Shown in pieces: positions 1 to 8,904 of a stretch of DNA of 64,000 nt. How positions within the stretch are numbered: position 1 is the first letter of the stretch; each line of letters starts with the position of its first letter. The position numbers and the translations under genes are program-made. The DNA is from Streptomyces sp. NBC_01353 (GTDB taxonomy: Bacteria > Actinomycetota > Actinomycetes > Streptomycetales > Streptomycetaceae): contig NZ_CP108352.1 in the NCBI RefSeq assembly GCF_036237275.1, positions 4,650,001-4,714,000 of the forward strand, read 5' to 3'. Under the pieces are notes generated by a model. It was not told the DNA's origin, did not search any database, and saw only the letters and a program-made list of their open reading frames with translations.

Positions 1-273
1 GCGAAGAAGTACGAGCCGTCGCCCGAGATCGAGCAGATCTGGGCCGGGATCTACGCCGACACCGACCAGAACGCCGAACTCGTCCGTCTGGGTGAGGCGC
101 TGAGCGATGTCGCCGAGCTGATCTGGCGCTGGCGCAACGACCACCTCGTCGCCACCCGCCGCGCCATGGGCTCCAAGACGGGCACCGGCGGCTCGGCCGG
201 CGTGGCCTGGCTGGAGAAGCGGGCGCAGAAGAACGTGTTCCCCGAGCTGTGGACGGCGCGCAGCCATGTCTGA
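1..273 (+). CDS. Tryptophan 2,3-dioxygenase, C-terminal part (5' end outside window)
   Basis: Only the last 90 codons are present; the frame is open from base 1 to TGA 271-273. The protein is heme-dependent and opens the indole ring of L-tryptophan to give N-formylkynurenine, the first step of the kynurenine pathway in the cytoplasm. The family-typical C-terminal region is visible: a helix with LIWRWRNDHL, then ATRRAMGSKTGTGGSAG, whose GTGGS loop closes over the active site in this family. The kynureninase start codon overlaps the last 8 bases, so the two are translationally coupled and form a tryptophan-catabolic operon. Identification rests on the C-terminus only. Confidence 0.88.
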   Translation, partial: AKKYEPSPEIEQIWAGIYADTDQNAELVRLGEALSDVAELIWRWRNDHLVATRRAMGSKTGTGGSAGVAWLEKRAQKNVFPELWTARSHV

Positions 274-1495
274 GTCCCTGCGCGAGAACGCGCTGCGCAG
301 GGACGCGGAGGACCCGCTGGGCAAGCTGCGCGAGAAGTTCGCCCTCGACGACGAGACCGTCTACCTCGACGGGAACTCGCTCGGCGCCCTGCCCGCGCAC
401 GTCCCCGCCCGGATGGCCGACGTCATCACCCGCGAGTGGGGGCAGCTGCGCATCCGCTCCTGGGACGAGAGCGGCTGGTGGACCGCTCCCGAGCGGATCG
501 GCGACCGGATCGCCCCGCTCGTCGGCGCCGCGCCCGGACAGATCGTGGTCGGCGACTCGACCAGCGTGAACGTCTTCAAGGCGATGGTCGCCGCCGCCCG
601 GCTGAGCACGGACGACCGGGACGAGATCCTCGTCGACGCGACGACCTTTCCCACGGACGGGTACATCGCTCAGTCCGCGGCCCGCGTGACCGGCCGCCGG
701 ATCGTGCCGGTCGCGCCCGCCGACATGCCGGGCGCCGTCGGGCCCCGCACGGCCGCCGCTCTGGTCAACCATGTCGACTTCCGCACCGGCCGGCTGCACG
801 ACCTGCCCGGGATCACGGCCGCGCTCCGGTCGGCGGGCGCGCTCGCCGTCTGGGACCTGTGCCACAGCGCGGGCGCCCTGCCGGTCGGCCTGGACGAGCA
901 CGGGGTCGACCTGGCCGTCGGCTGCACCTACAAGTACCTGAACGGCGGCCCCGGTTCGCCCGCGTACCTGTACGTCGCCGAGCGCCACCAGGCCGCCTTC
1001 GACTCGCCGCTGCCCGGCTGGAACTCGCACGTCGACCCGTTCGGGATGACCCCGGGCTACGAGGCGGCGGCAGGCGCGCTCCGGGGCCGTGTCGGCACCC
1101 CCGACATCCTGTCCATGCTGGCGCTCGAAGCGGCACTGGACGTCTGGGACGACGTCGACATCGAGGACGTGCGGGTGAAGTCCCTTGCCCTGACGGACTT
1201 CTTCCTGGAGTGCGTACGGGAGTACGTGCCGGCCGGCCGCGTCGCGTCGCTCACCCCGGAGCCGTACGGGGAGCGCGGCAGCCAGGTCGCGCTGCGCTGC
1301 GCCGAGGCGCCGGACGTCATGGCGGAGTTGATCCGGCGCGGGGTGGTCGGCGATCTGCGCCGCCCCGATGTGCTGCGGTTCGGATTCACGCCGCTGTACG
1401 TCGGCTTCGCGGACGCGGAGCGGGCGGCGCGCGTCCTCGCCGACGTCCTGGCCGAGGTCCCGGCGGGGGCCCCGGCCGACGTGTCGGGTTCGTAG
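266..1495 (+). CDS. kynU: Kynureninase
   Basis: PLP enzyme (409 aa, usual length) that cleaves kynurenine or 3-hydroxykynurenine to anthranilate or 3-hydroxyanthranilate plus alanine. Visible features are LDGNSLG at about 34-40 near the N-terminus, the cofactor Asp in WDLCHSAG (about 196-203), and the PLP-Lys region GCTYKYLNGGPG with Lys223. The ATG at 266 overlaps the upstream dioxygenase stop by 8 bases, which fixes the start and implies coupling. No formamidase gene is seen on this side. The strong family match and pathway neighbour make this call secure. Confidence 0.95.
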   Translation: MSESLRENALRRDAEDPLGKLREKFALDDETVYLDGNSLGALPAHVPARMADVITREWGQLRIRSWDESGWWTAPERIGDRIAPLVGAAPGQIVVGDSTSVNVFKAMVAAARLSTDDRDEILVDATTFPTDGYIAQSAARVTGRRIVPVAPADMPGAVGPRTAAALVNHVDFRTGRLHDLPGITAALRSAGALAVWDLCHSAGALPVGLDEHGVDLAVGCTYKYLNGGPGSPAYLYVAERHQAAFDSPLPGWNSHVDPFGMTPGYEAAAGALRGRVGTPDILSMLALEAALDVWDDVDIEDVRVKSLALTDFFLECVREYVPAGRVASLTPEPYGERGSQVALRCAEAPDVMAELIRRGVVGDLRRPDVLRFGFTPLYVGFADAERAARVLADVLAEVPAGAPADVSGS

Positions 1496-1589
1496 GTCCG
1501 ATGATCGCTTGATCTGTGGGGGCGTCAGTCCTGGTACGGTCCCCGCAGGTCAGGCCAATTCGGCCGCGTCCCCGAGAGGTTGGAACAGA

Positions 1590-2459
1590 ATGCCGGACCC
1601 CGCCGCGCGCGACGCCGCCGAAGAAGCATCGGCCTTCTCGCACCCGGCCGTCGCCCCTGACGTGTCCGCCGCGTACGGCGAACACCCCGACCAGGTCGTC
1701 GACTTCTACGCGCCGCGCGACGACCGGCAGCGGGCCCCGCTCGTCGTCGCGCTGCACGGTGGTGCCTGGCGGGCGCCGTACGACCGGCAGCACCTGACTC
1801 CTTTCGTGGACTTTCTGGCCCGTAGAGGTTTCGCCGTCGCCAACGTCGAGTACCGGCGCGGCAGTGCCATCCCCCGGCAGGGTGGGACCGCCCCCGTCGC
1901 GGGGCGCTGGCCGGAGACCTTCGACGACGTGGCCGCGGCGCTGGACGCCGTACCGCGGCTGGCCGCCGAGCATCTGCCGCAGGCCGATCCCCGCCGGATC
2001 GTGCTCACCGGCCACTCCGCGGGCGGGCATCTCGCCCTGTGGGCCGCCGCCCGCCACGTGCTGGCGCCGGACGCGCCCTGGCGGCTGCCCGCCCCGCCCG
2101 CGCTGCGCGGGGTGGTGGCGCTCGCCCCCATCGCGCACTTCGACCGGGCCGTGGAGCTCGGGGTGTGCGGCGGTGCGGTGACCCAATTCCTGGGCGGTGA
2201 AGGGGAGTTCGACGTGCGGGCGCGTCATGCCGACCCCGCGCTGCTGCTGCCGACGGGGATCGCCACCACGGTCGTCCAGGGCCGGGACGACATCGTCGTC
2301 CCGCAGGCCGTGGCCGACGCGTATGTGGAGGCGGCGGCGAAGGCGGGGGAGACGGTCGGGTTCACGCTCCTCCAGGACGTCGGCCACTTCCCGCTGATCG
2401 ACCCGGCGGCGGACGCGTGCGCGGTGGTCGCGGAGGAGATCGCCCAGCTCGCGTTCTGA
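1590..2459 (+). CDS. Alpha/beta hydrolase (esterase/lipase or kynurenine-formamidase type)
   Basis: A 289-aa soluble alpha/beta-hydrolase. Visible are the oxyanion motif ALHGGAW (about 54-60), the nucleophile elbow TGHSAGGH with Ser143, an acidic residue in GRDDIVVP and a catalytic His in VGHFPLI near the C-terminus. ATG 1590 was chosen because the longer open frame upstream has no hydrolase character and runs through kynU. The HGG esterase architecture just downstream of the dioxygenase and kynureninase genes fits the missing formamidase step (N-formylkynurenine to kynurenine). That substrate is inferred from context only; a generic esterase is the alternative. The 94-base gap to kynU could hold a separate promoter. 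Confidence 0.85.
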   Translation: MPDPAARDAAEEASAFSHPAVAPDVSAAYGEHPDQVVDFYAPRDDRQRAPLVVALHGGAWRAPYDRQHLTPFVDFLARRGFAVANVEYRRGSAIPRQGGTAPVAGRWPETFDDVAAALDAVPRLAAEHLPQADPRRIVLTGHSAGGHLALWAAARHVLAPDAPWRLPAPPALRGVVALAPIAHFDRAVELGVCGGAVTQFLGGEGEFDVRARHADPALLLPTGIATTVVQGRDDIVVPQAVADAYVEAAAKAGETVGFTLLQDVGHFPLIDPAADACAVVAEEIAQLAF

Positions 2460-2477
2460 GCAGACGCAGGGCCGAGG

Positions 2478-3320
2478 CTTGCGGACAGCCAGCAGGTCCT
2501 CGTCGCCGGAGCCACCGGCACCGTCGGCCGCCAGGTCGTCGCCGAGCTCCTCGCCCGCGGCCATACCGTCCGCGCCCTCACCCGAGACGCGGACAACGCC
2601 CGCGTCGTGCTCCCCGAGTCCGTCGAGATCGCCGTCGGCGACCTCACCGATCCGGACTCGCTCGCCACCGCCCTCGAAGGCGTCACCGGCCTGCATCTGA
2701 TCACCTTCGGCGGCGCCGCCTTCGCCCCGCTGGAGACCGGCCCGCGCATTCTGGAGCTCGCCGCGAAGGCGGGGGTCCGCCGGGTGACCGTGCTGCACGG
2801 CGGCGGGGACACGCCGCTGGAGCGGGCGGTCAAGGAGAGCGAGGGGTTCGACTGGACGGTGGTCATGCCGGTCGAGTTCATGTCCAACGCCCTGGAGTGG
2901 GCGCCCGGCATCCAGGCCGACGACGAGGTCCGCGAGCCGTTCGTCGACCGGCTCAGCGCCATGGTCCACGAGGGCGACATCGGCGCGGTCGCCGCCGTCG
3001 CGCTCACCGAGGAGGGGCACGGCGGACAGTCGTACGTCGTGACCGGCCCCGAGGTCCTCACCCTGCACGACAAGGCCGCGACCCTCGGCGCCGCCCGCGG
3101 CCGGGAGATCCGGCTGGTCGAGCTGACCGAGGACGAGGCCGTCGGCCGGTGGCGGACGGCCGGCCTGGACGAGTACGTGATCGGCTTCCTGCTGGAGGCG
3201 TACGGGAACACCCCCGAGGTCGGCCGCACGGTCGCCGACACGGTGGAGCGGGTCACGGGCCGCCCGGCACGGACCTTCGCGCGGTGGGCCGCGGACCATG
3301 CGGACGCGTTCCGGGCGTGA
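2478..3320 (+). pseudogene. NmrA-like NAD(P)-binding reductase lacking a start codon
   Basis: From 2478 the frame encodes an atypical SDR of the NmrA/NAD(P)-binding type: the Rossmann motif VAGATGTVGRQVV at 2502-2540, then a full-length body to TGA 3318-3320. No ATG, GTG or TTG lies between the in-frame stop of the upstream hydrolase (TGA 2457-2459) and the nucleotide-binding motif. The first in-frame candidate, GTG 2607, would delete the cofactor site. A TTG at 2479 is in the wrong frame; adding one base just after it (for example TTG-ACG-GAC) would give a good N-terminus. This looks like a one-base loss or sequence error, or translation by readthrough of the hydrolase stop. The product otherwise appears intact. 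Confidence 0.65.
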
Positions 3321-3473
3321 CCGCGCGGGACGCGTTCCGCGCGTGACCGCGCACACGCGCGGGTCGGTGCGCGCGCACATGCCCTGGTCAGCGCCGTAGT
3401 ACTCAGGGAGGACGCGGGAGAATCCATATTCAAGGTGACGACCGCGTCCGCCCGCCCCCGTACCTTGGCTGAT

Positions 3474-4772
3474 GTGACCGACACCCGTGAAACGAGCCGC
3501 AGCCCCGAGTTCCGCCTGGCCCAGGGCGCGCTCGGCGGGCTGCGCCAGGACCTCTTCCACGACGCCTTCGCCTACCGGCCGCTGCCGCCGATGGCGGTCG
3601 ACGGACCGCTGACGCGGCGTCTGCCGGGGCGGATACGCAGAAAGGCCCGCTGGACGCCGCATGCGATCGTGGCCGCCTTCGCGTTCTTCGTCTTCGCGGT
3701 CGGGCTGGACATCGGGCCCGGCAACGGCGTGTTCGTCCTCGTGTTCGCCGGAATGCCGGCCGTGGCCGTGCTGCTGACGCTGGTCCGCCCGGTGCTCGCG
3801 TTCTGGGCGTCGCTGGCCTTCACCCCCTTCGTCGCCTTCCTCGGCTCGTACGACTACGGCTGGCCGTGGGGCCCGACGTCCGGCATCGCCCAGGTGGTGG
3901 TGATGACGGTGGTGGCCGCCCGCACCCGGCCCCGGACCGCCGCCTGGATATGGGTGGTCACCCTCGTGTACGCCTTCTTCGCCGCCACCCTCCGGGGAGG
4001 CAGCGACAACGCCGCGTCGGTCCTCTTCCCGGCCGCGCTCGCGCTGCTCTTCGTGACCGTCCTCCAGGTCCGTCGCGAGGCCGAGCAGACCGTCACCGCC
4101 CAGCAGACCGTGACCGCCGTGGAACGCTCCAAGCGCACGCTCCTCGAAGAGCGCACCACCATCGCCCGCGAGCTGCACGACGTCGTCGCCCACCACATGT
4201 CGGTGGTCGCCATCCAGGCCGAGGCAGCCCCCTACCGGGTCGAGAACCCGCCGCCGGAGCTGGAGCAGGCCTTCGTCACCATCCGCGAGAACGCGGTCGC
4301 CGCCCTCACCGAGCTGCGGCGCGTCCTCGGAGTCGTACGGGCGGAGGACTACGAGGCTCCCGACGCCCCGCAGCCCACGCTCGCCGACCTCGGCGGGCTG
4401 ATCGGCAACGTCCGCGACGCCGGGCTCGACGTCGAGCAGACGGTGACCGGCGCGGTGCGGGAGCTGCCGCAGGGGGTGGAACTCTCCGCGTACCGGATCA
4501 TCCAGGAGGCGCTGAGCAACGTGCTGCGGCACGCTCCCGGCGCCGGGGCGAAGGTCGAGGTCTCATACGTCCTCGGTGGCCTGGGCCTGCGGATAGTCAA
4601 CGGCCCGGCGAGGGGCCTGGTGAAGCCCTCCCCGGGAGCGGGGCACGGCATCACCGGGATGCGCGAGCGGGTGTCGATGCTCAACGGCGAGATGACGTCC
4701 GAGCCGACCGAGGACGGCGGCTACGAGGTCACGGCCTTCATCCCCGTGACGCGTGAGGAGACGGACCAGTGA
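3474..4772 (+). CDS. Two-component sensor histidine kinase, NarL-system type (HisKA_3)
   Basis: 432 aa from GTG 3474 (GTG 3435 in the same frame would add 13 residues; neither has a clear ribosome site). About six hydrophobic segments fill residues 62-200, giving an integral membrane sensor without an obvious extracellular domain. These are followed by a coiled-coil-like Gln/Thr/Glu stretch, the phosphoacceptor helix RELHDVVAHH (His about 235), an N-box (EALSNVLRHA) and a G-box (GHGITGMRERV). It autophosphorylates and passes phosphate to the response regulator encoded next, whose start overlaps its stop (GTGA 4769-4772). The stimulus is unknown. Confidence 0.9.
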   Translation: MTDTRETSRSPEFRLAQGALGGLRQDLFHDAFAYRPLPPMAVDGPLTRRLPGRIRRKARWTPHAIVAAFAFFVFAVGLDIGPGNGVFVLVFAGMPAVAVLLTLVRPVLAFWASLAFTPFVAFLGSYDYGWPWGPTSGIAQVVVMTVVAARTRPRTAAWIWVVTLVYAFFAATLRGGSDNAASVLFPAALALLFVTVLQVRREAEQTVTAQQTVTAVERSKRTLLEERTTIARELHDVVAHHMSVVAIQAEAAPYRVENPPPELEQAFVTIRENAVAALTELRRVLGVVRAEDYEAPDAPQPTLADLGGLIGNVRDAGLDVEQTVTGAVRELPQGVELSAYRIIQEALSNVLRHAPGAGAKVEVSYVLGGLGLRIVNGPARGLVKPSPGAGHGITGMRERVSMLNGEMTSEPTEDGGYEVTAFIPVTREETDQ

Positions 4773-5428
4773 TCCGGGTACTGATCGTCGACGACCAGAT
4801 GATGGTTCGCGAGGGCTTCTCGGTGCTGCTCGGCGCGATGCCGGACATCGAGGTCGTCGGCGAGGCCGTCAACGGCCGCGAGGCGATCGCCCAGGTGGCG
4901 GCGTTGCGCCCGGACGTGGTCCTGATGGACATCCGGATGCCGGAGCTGAACGGCATCGAGGCGACGCGCGAGATCGTCGCGGCGGACGCCGACGCGAAGG
5001 TCCTTGTCCTGACGACCTTCGACCTGGACGAGTACGTGTACCAGGCGCTGCGCGCCGGGGCATCGGGGTTCCTGCTCAAGGACGCGTCGGCGCGGCAGCT
5101 GGCCGACGGCGTACGGGTCGTGGCGGCCGGCGAGGCGCTGCTGGCGCCGACCGTGACGAAGCGGCTGATCACCGAGTTCGCGAAGGCGGCCGAGACGCCT
5201 AGGCCGCCGACGCTGGCGCAGGTCGGGGATCTGACCGAGCGGGAGACCGAGGTGCTCGTGCTGATCGCGCAGGGTCTGTCGAACGCGGAGATCGCCGACC
5301 ATCTGGTGGTGGCCGAATCGACGATCAAGACGCACGTCAGCCGGATCCTGGTGAAGCTGGGGCTGCGGGACCGGACGCAGGCGGCGGTGTTCGCGTACGA
5401 GGCGAGGCTGGTGCAGGTCGGGGGCTAG
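4769..5428 (+). CDS. Response regulator, NarL/FixJ family
   Basis: 219 aa: receiver domain (acidic pocket Asp8/Asp9, phosphoacceptor Asp54 in VLMDIRMPE, Lys in LLKDAS) followed by a LuxR-type HTH (LTERETEVLVLIAQG through TIKTHVSRIL). It is a DNA-binding partner of the histidine kinase encoded upstream. The GTG at 4769 overlaps the kinase stop, so the pair is stoichiometrically coupled. The TAG stop (5426-5428) lies inside the left terminal inverted repeat of the MITE-like element 5425-5590, so the original C-terminus may have been slightly different before insertion. Confidence 0.93.
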   Translation: MIRVLIVDDQMMVREGFSVLLGAMPDIEVVGEAVNGREAIAQVAALRPDVVLMDIRMPELNGIEATREIVAADADAKVLVLTTFDLDEYVYQALRAGASGFLLKDASARQLADGVRVVAAGEALLAPTVTKRLITEFAKAAETPRPPTLAQVGDLTERETEVLVLIAQGLSNAEIADHLVVAESTIKTHVSRILVKLGLRDRTQAAVFAYEARLVQVGG

Positions 5429-5590
5429 GGTCTTTCGTTTGGATCAGGCCGGATCAGTGAGCGGGGTCTGGTGCCGTGGATCGCAAGGCGGAGGAGGGAG
5501 GCATGGCGGAGCCATGCCGACCGACGACAACGCGGCGAGGTGCGGCACCAGGGCACGCGAGCCCGGCAAGATCCAAACGAGAGGCCCTAG
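5425..5590. mobile_element. MITE-like inverted-repeat element, 166 bp
   Basis: The ends are 21-bp imperfect terminal inverted repeats: 5425-5445 (CTAGGGTCTTTCGTTTGGAT plus C) and 5570-5590, which match on opposite strands at 19 of 21 positions. The element begins and ends with CTAG. Inside are further nested inverted repeats (CTGGTGCCG with CGGCACCAG; GGCATGG with CCATGCC) and no plausible gene. I recall very similar sequences in intergenic regions of many streptomycete genomes, consistent with a non-autonomous element moved by a transposase in trans. The left end supplies the stop codon of the response regulator. Confidence 0.7.
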
Positions 5591-5638
5591 GCCGGTCGGA
5601 GGCTAGGCGGGTCGGTGGTCGCCGGGTAGCGTCCGGTC

Positions 5639-6841
5639 ATGGACGTTCCTTTCGAGCCGTGGTCGCCCGACTTCGTCGCGGACCCGTACCCCGCCTACGC
5701 CCAGCTGCGGGCGACGGGCCGGGCGCACTGGTACGGGCCGACCCGGCAATGGCTGATCCCGCACTACGAGGACGTGTCGGCGCTGCTGCGGGACCGTCGC
5801 CTCGGCCGCACGTACACGCACCGCTTCACGCACGAGGAGTTCGGGCGCACGCCTCCGCCCGCGGCGCACGAGCCGTTCCACACCCTCAACGACCACGGTC
5901 TGCTCGACCTGGAGGCGGCCGATCACACGCGGATCCGGCGCCTGGTCTCGAAGGCGTTCACGCCCCGGACGGTGGAGAACCTGGCGCCGACGGTGCGGAG
6001 GCTGGCGGCGGAGCTCGTCGACGGCCTGGTCGAGCGGGGCGGCGGAGACCTGCTGGTCGACGTCGCCGAACCCCTGCCGGTCGCCGTGATCGCGGAGATG
6101 CTGGGCATTCCCGCGGAGGACGAGGAGCGGGGGCGGCTGCGGCCCTGGTCGGCGGACATCTGCGGCATGTTCGAGCTGAACCCGTCGGAGGAGACGGCGC
6201 GGCGGGCGGTCCAGGCGTCGCTCGAATTCTCGGCGTATCTGCGGGAGCTGATCGAGCGGCGGCGGAAGGATCCGGGGGAGGACCTGATCTCCTCGTTGAT
6301 CGCCGTGGAGGAGCTGACCGAGCAGGAGATGATCTCCACGTGCGTGCTGCTGCTGAACGCGGGGCACGAGGCGACGGTGAACACGACGGTCAACGGCTGG
6401 TGGACGCTGCTGCGGCATCCGGAGCAGCTGGCGGCGCTGCGTCGGGATCCGGACGGGATGTTGTCCACAGCTGTGGAAGAGCTGCTGCGTTACGACACCC
6501 CGCTGCAGATGTTCGAGCGCTGGGTCCTGGACGACATCGAGGTGGGCGACGTCCTGATCCCCCGCGGATCGGAGGTGGCCCTCCTCTTCGGCTCGGCGAA
6601 CCGAGACCCGTCCCGCTTCACGTCCCCCGACGTCCTGGACCTCTCCCGAGCGGAGAACCCTCACATCACCTTCGGCGCGGGCATCCACTACTGCCTGGGC
6701 GCACCACTGGCCCGCCTGGAACTGACGGCACTCTTCGGGGAGTTGATCCGCCGGGCGCCGGCCTTGCGCCTGACATCGGAACCACGATGGAACCCGGGGT
6801 ACGTGATCAGGAGCGTGAACGAACTCCTGGTGGAGGTGTAG
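5639..6841 (+). CDS. Cytochrome P450
   Basis: A 400-aa soluble bacterial class I P450. Visible are the I-helix oxygen-activation motif AGHEAT (241-246), the K-helix ExxR (ELLR, 281-284) and the heme-ligand loop FGAGIHYCLG with Cys352. Length and motifs are complete, so it is likely an active mono-oxygenase needing a ferredoxin and reductase, neither of which is encoded next to it. It stands alone between the MITE-like element and a repeat-rich region, so no biosynthetic role can be read from context. ATG 5639 follows only a weak ribosome site. Confidence 0.93.
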   Translation: MDVPFEPWSPDFVADPYPAYAQLRATGRAHWYGPTRQWLIPHYEDVSALLRDRRLGRTYTHRFTHEEFGRTPPPAAHEPFHTLNDHGLLDLEAADHTRIRRLVSKAFTPRTVENLAPTVRRLAAELVDGLVERGGGDLLVDVAEPLPVAVIAEMLGIPAEDEERGRLRPWSADICGMFELNPSEETARRAVQASLEFSAYLRELIERRRKDPGEDLISSLIAVEELTEQEMISTCVLLLNAGHEATVNTTVNGWWTLLRHPEQLAALRRDPDGMLSTAVEELLRYDTPLQMFERWVLDDIEVGDVLIPRGSEVALLFGSANRDPSRFTSPDVLDLSRAENPHITFGAGIHYCLGAPLARLELTALFGELIRRAPALRLTSEPRWNPGYVIRSVNELLVEV

Positions 6842-7082
6842 GACCGTGTAGGACCCCCCACCCCACCCCACCCCTCTCCGAAACCCTGCCGGGGGCGGGT
6901 GGGGCCGCGGTCCCCGCCGGGTCCCCCGGGGGCGGGTGGGGCCGGCGCCCCAGTCCGTGTCGGGGGCCGGCAGCTTCGCGCCGCCGATCGGACCGATCCA
7001 CCGTTGTGGGCAATCGTCCCGCTGGGCTGGGGTCCCCCCGGACGGAGTCTGGGGGAGGGTGGGCACGACCCACGGGGGCGGC
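6842..7082. other. Non-coding GC-rich spacer with patchwork repeats
   Basis: No gene is supported here; the long open frames on both strands are low-complexity Pro/Gly/Arg. The stretch holds C-runs and G-runs that can pair (GGGTGGGG and CCCCACCC types) and a segment at about 7000-7075, CCGTTGTGGGCAATCG followed later by GGGTGGGCACGACC, that I recall as a dispersed streptomycete intergenic repeat. Some of it probably forms the transcription terminator for the P450 gene. Confidence 0.5.
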
Positions 7083-7272
7083 GCCCTGTCAGGCCCCTCG
7101 CCCGGGGGCGGTGCCGTTCGGGCCTCCTGCCTGGGGGCGGATTGCCGTGTCAGGCCCCTGGCCTGGGCGGGGTGCCCTGTCAGGCCTCCCGCCCGGGGGC
7201 GGTACCCATTCGGGCCCCTCGCCCCGGGGTGATGCCCATTCGCCCGCCCGGGGCGGCGCCCCTTCAGGCCGC
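7083..7272. repeat. Degenerate 30-bp tandem repeat (minisatellite), about six units
   Basis: Unit boundaries are 7083, 7113, 7144, 7174, 7204 and 7234, then a partial copy. Each unit follows the pattern GCCCnnTCrGGCCyCTCGCC then a G-rich half CGGGGGCGGT, so each can form its own small GC hairpin. Unit lengths are 30, 31, 30, 30, 30 and 24. Because 30 is divisible by three, open frames run through it in several phases, but the translations are only Gly/Pro/Arg repeats and no gene is supported. It sits between the stops of the converging P450 and ABC-permease genes. Confidence 0.75.
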
Positions 7273-7320
7273 GCACGCGCGAAAGGCCCCCGTTTCCGAG
7301 GGCCCCGCGGTGCGTCGGCG

Positions 7321-8904
7321 TCAGGACGTCGTCAGGTCCCGGACGCGGAGGCGCCAGAGGCCCGTCGCCACGAAGGTCAGGGACAGGGCCGTCAGCGTCA
7401 GGAGCGGGCCCCACGCCATGTCCCCGCCCGGCAGCTTCGGCAGGTGCCCGAAAGGTGACAGGTTCAGGATCGACCGCGGAAGATCCAGCGCCGGGCCGAT
7501 CCAGCCGAGCGCCAGGCACAGGCCCGCTGCGCCCCAACCCGCCACCGCCGCCCCGGGGAACGCGCCCCACAGCAGGACCGCGAGCCCCGCCAGCGTCCAG
7601 ATCGCCGGGAGCTGCGCCAGCGACGCGCCCAGGATCGGGCCGAGGTCGCGGCCGTACGAGACGTACAGGCCGAAGCCGCTCAGCAGCATGATCAGCGCCG
7701 CGCCTCCGAAGGCGATCAGCAGATGCCCGGCCGCCCACCGCACCCGCCCCACCGCGTTCGCCAGGATCGGTTCCGCCCGCTGCGACGTCTCCTCGCCGTG
7801 CAGCCGCAGCACCGAACCCACCGCGTACAGCGCCGCGATCATCCCGAACAGGCCCACCATCGTCGCGAGGAACGCGTTGGTCAGCCCCGTCTGGCCGCCC
7901 ATCCGCTCGAAGATCTGCCGCGCCTGCTCGTTGTCGCCCACGATGTCCGCCGCGCCCTCGACCATCCCGCCGAAGACGATCCCGCCGAGCAGGAAGCCGA
8001 TCGACCAGCCCAGCACACTGCCCCGCTGCAGCCGCCAGGCGAGCGCCCCGGCCGTCCCGAGCCGCCCCTCCGCCGGGCCCGGCCGCGTCGGCAGGAAGCT
8101 CATGCCCACATCGCGCCGGCCGGCCAACTCGTAAGCCACCGCCGCCTGTACGAGCACGGCCGCGGCGATCAGCAGCAGAGCCCACCACCGCTCACCCGCG
8201 AAGGCGCGCACGTTCTCGGCCCAGCCGATCGGCGAGAGCCACGTCAGCACCGAAGAGCCGGAGGCGGTACCCGCGTCCCCCGCCGCCCGCAGCACGAAAG
8301 CCAGACCGAGTGCCGCGGCCGTCAGGCCCTTCGCCAGCCGCGCGCTCTCCGTCAGCTGCGCCACGATCGCCGCCATCGTGGCGAAGAGCATCCCCGTGCC
8401 GCCGACCGCAAGCCCGAGGGCGAGCGCCCCGCCCGCCCCCTGACCGGCGAGGCCTGCCGTGATCAGGAGCGCGACGGCCGTGTTGGCGACGAGCGCCGCG
8501 AGCAGCGCGGCGGTCAGCGGGGCCCGGCGGCCCACCACCGCGGAGGAGAGCATCTCCTGACGCCCGGTCTCCTCCTCTTCCCTGGTGTGCCGAATGACGA
8601 TGATCAGGCTCATCACGGCCGCGAGCACGGCGGCGAAGGTGCTGAAGCGCCAGGCCACCAGCCCACCGAGGGAGTCGCTGAACACCGGCCCGTACAGCGA
8701 GCGCATCGAGCTGTTGGCGTTCATCGACGTGGCCAGCTCGGTCCGCTGCTCCTGGGTGCCGTACAGGCCCTCCAGGGAGCCGACACCGCTGGCGACCATG
8801 CCTCCGGTCACGAGTGCCCAGATCGGCAGCATCACCCGGTCGCGGCGCAGCGCGAGCCGCGCCAGGGCCCCGGTCCCGGTCAGATGCACGGCGAGCGTGC
8901 TCAT
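7321..8904 (-). CDS. ABC transporter permease, polyketide-antibiotic-exporter type
   Basis: 527 aa with about twelve hydrophobic segments in two homologous halves. Each half contains the same intracellular signature, [12 protein letters not shown] near 107-118 and [11 protein letters not shown] in the second half, followed by a short hydrophobic run ending in VGR, so the protein is an internal duplication. This architecture matches the permeases annotated as putative exporters of polyketide antibiotics (TnrB3/COG3559-like). Start ATG 8904 overlaps the stop of the ATPase gene (ATGA 8901-8904), showing coupling. It probably exports a hydrophobic drug-like compound; the substrate is unknown. Confidence 0.85.
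   Translation of the reverse strand: MSTLAVHLTGTGALARLALRRDRVMLPIWALVTGGMVASGVGSLEGLYGTQEQRTELATSMNANSSMRSLYGPVFSDSLGGLVAWRFSTFAAVLAAVMSLIIVIRHTREEEETGRQEMLSSAVVGRRAPLTAALLAALVANTAVALLITAGLAGQGAGGALALGLAVGGTGMLFATMAAIVAQLTESARLAKGLTAAALGLAFVLRAAGDAGTASGSSVLTWLSPIGWAENVRAFAGERWWALLLIAAAVLVQAAVAYELAGRRDVGMSFLPTRPGPAEGRLGTAGALAWRLQRGSVLGWSIGFLLGGIVFGGMVEGAADIVGDNEQARQIFERMGGQTGLTNAFLATMVGLFGMIAALYAVGSVLRLHGEETSQRAEPILANAVGRVRWAAGHLLIAFGGAALIMLLSGFGLYVSYGRDLGPILGASLAQLPAIWTLAGLAVLLWGAFPGAAVAGWGAAGLCLALGWIGPALDLPRSILNLSPFGHLPKLPGGDMAWGPLLTLTALSLTFVATGLWRLRVRDLTTS

Noticed and set aside
1386..4532. Very long minus-strand open frame opposite the hydrolase, NmrA and kinase genes
   Set aside because: It is the third-position shadow of real plus-strand genes in very GC-rich DNA; the translation is low complexity in Gly/Arg/Pro/Asp/His with no fold.
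5639..6841. P450 as part of a biosynthetic gene cluster
   Set aside because: No polyketide, peptide or terpene synthase, ferredoxin or tailoring gene is nearby; the exporter genes have their own regulator.
7083..7272. 30-bp repeats considered as CRISPR
   Set aside because: There are no unique spacers; the units are directly adjacent and degenerate, and no cas genes are near.
5476..7458. Long plus-strand open frame through the P450 and the repeat region
   Set aside because: Shadow of the P450 frame continuing into the minisatellite; no recognisable protein.
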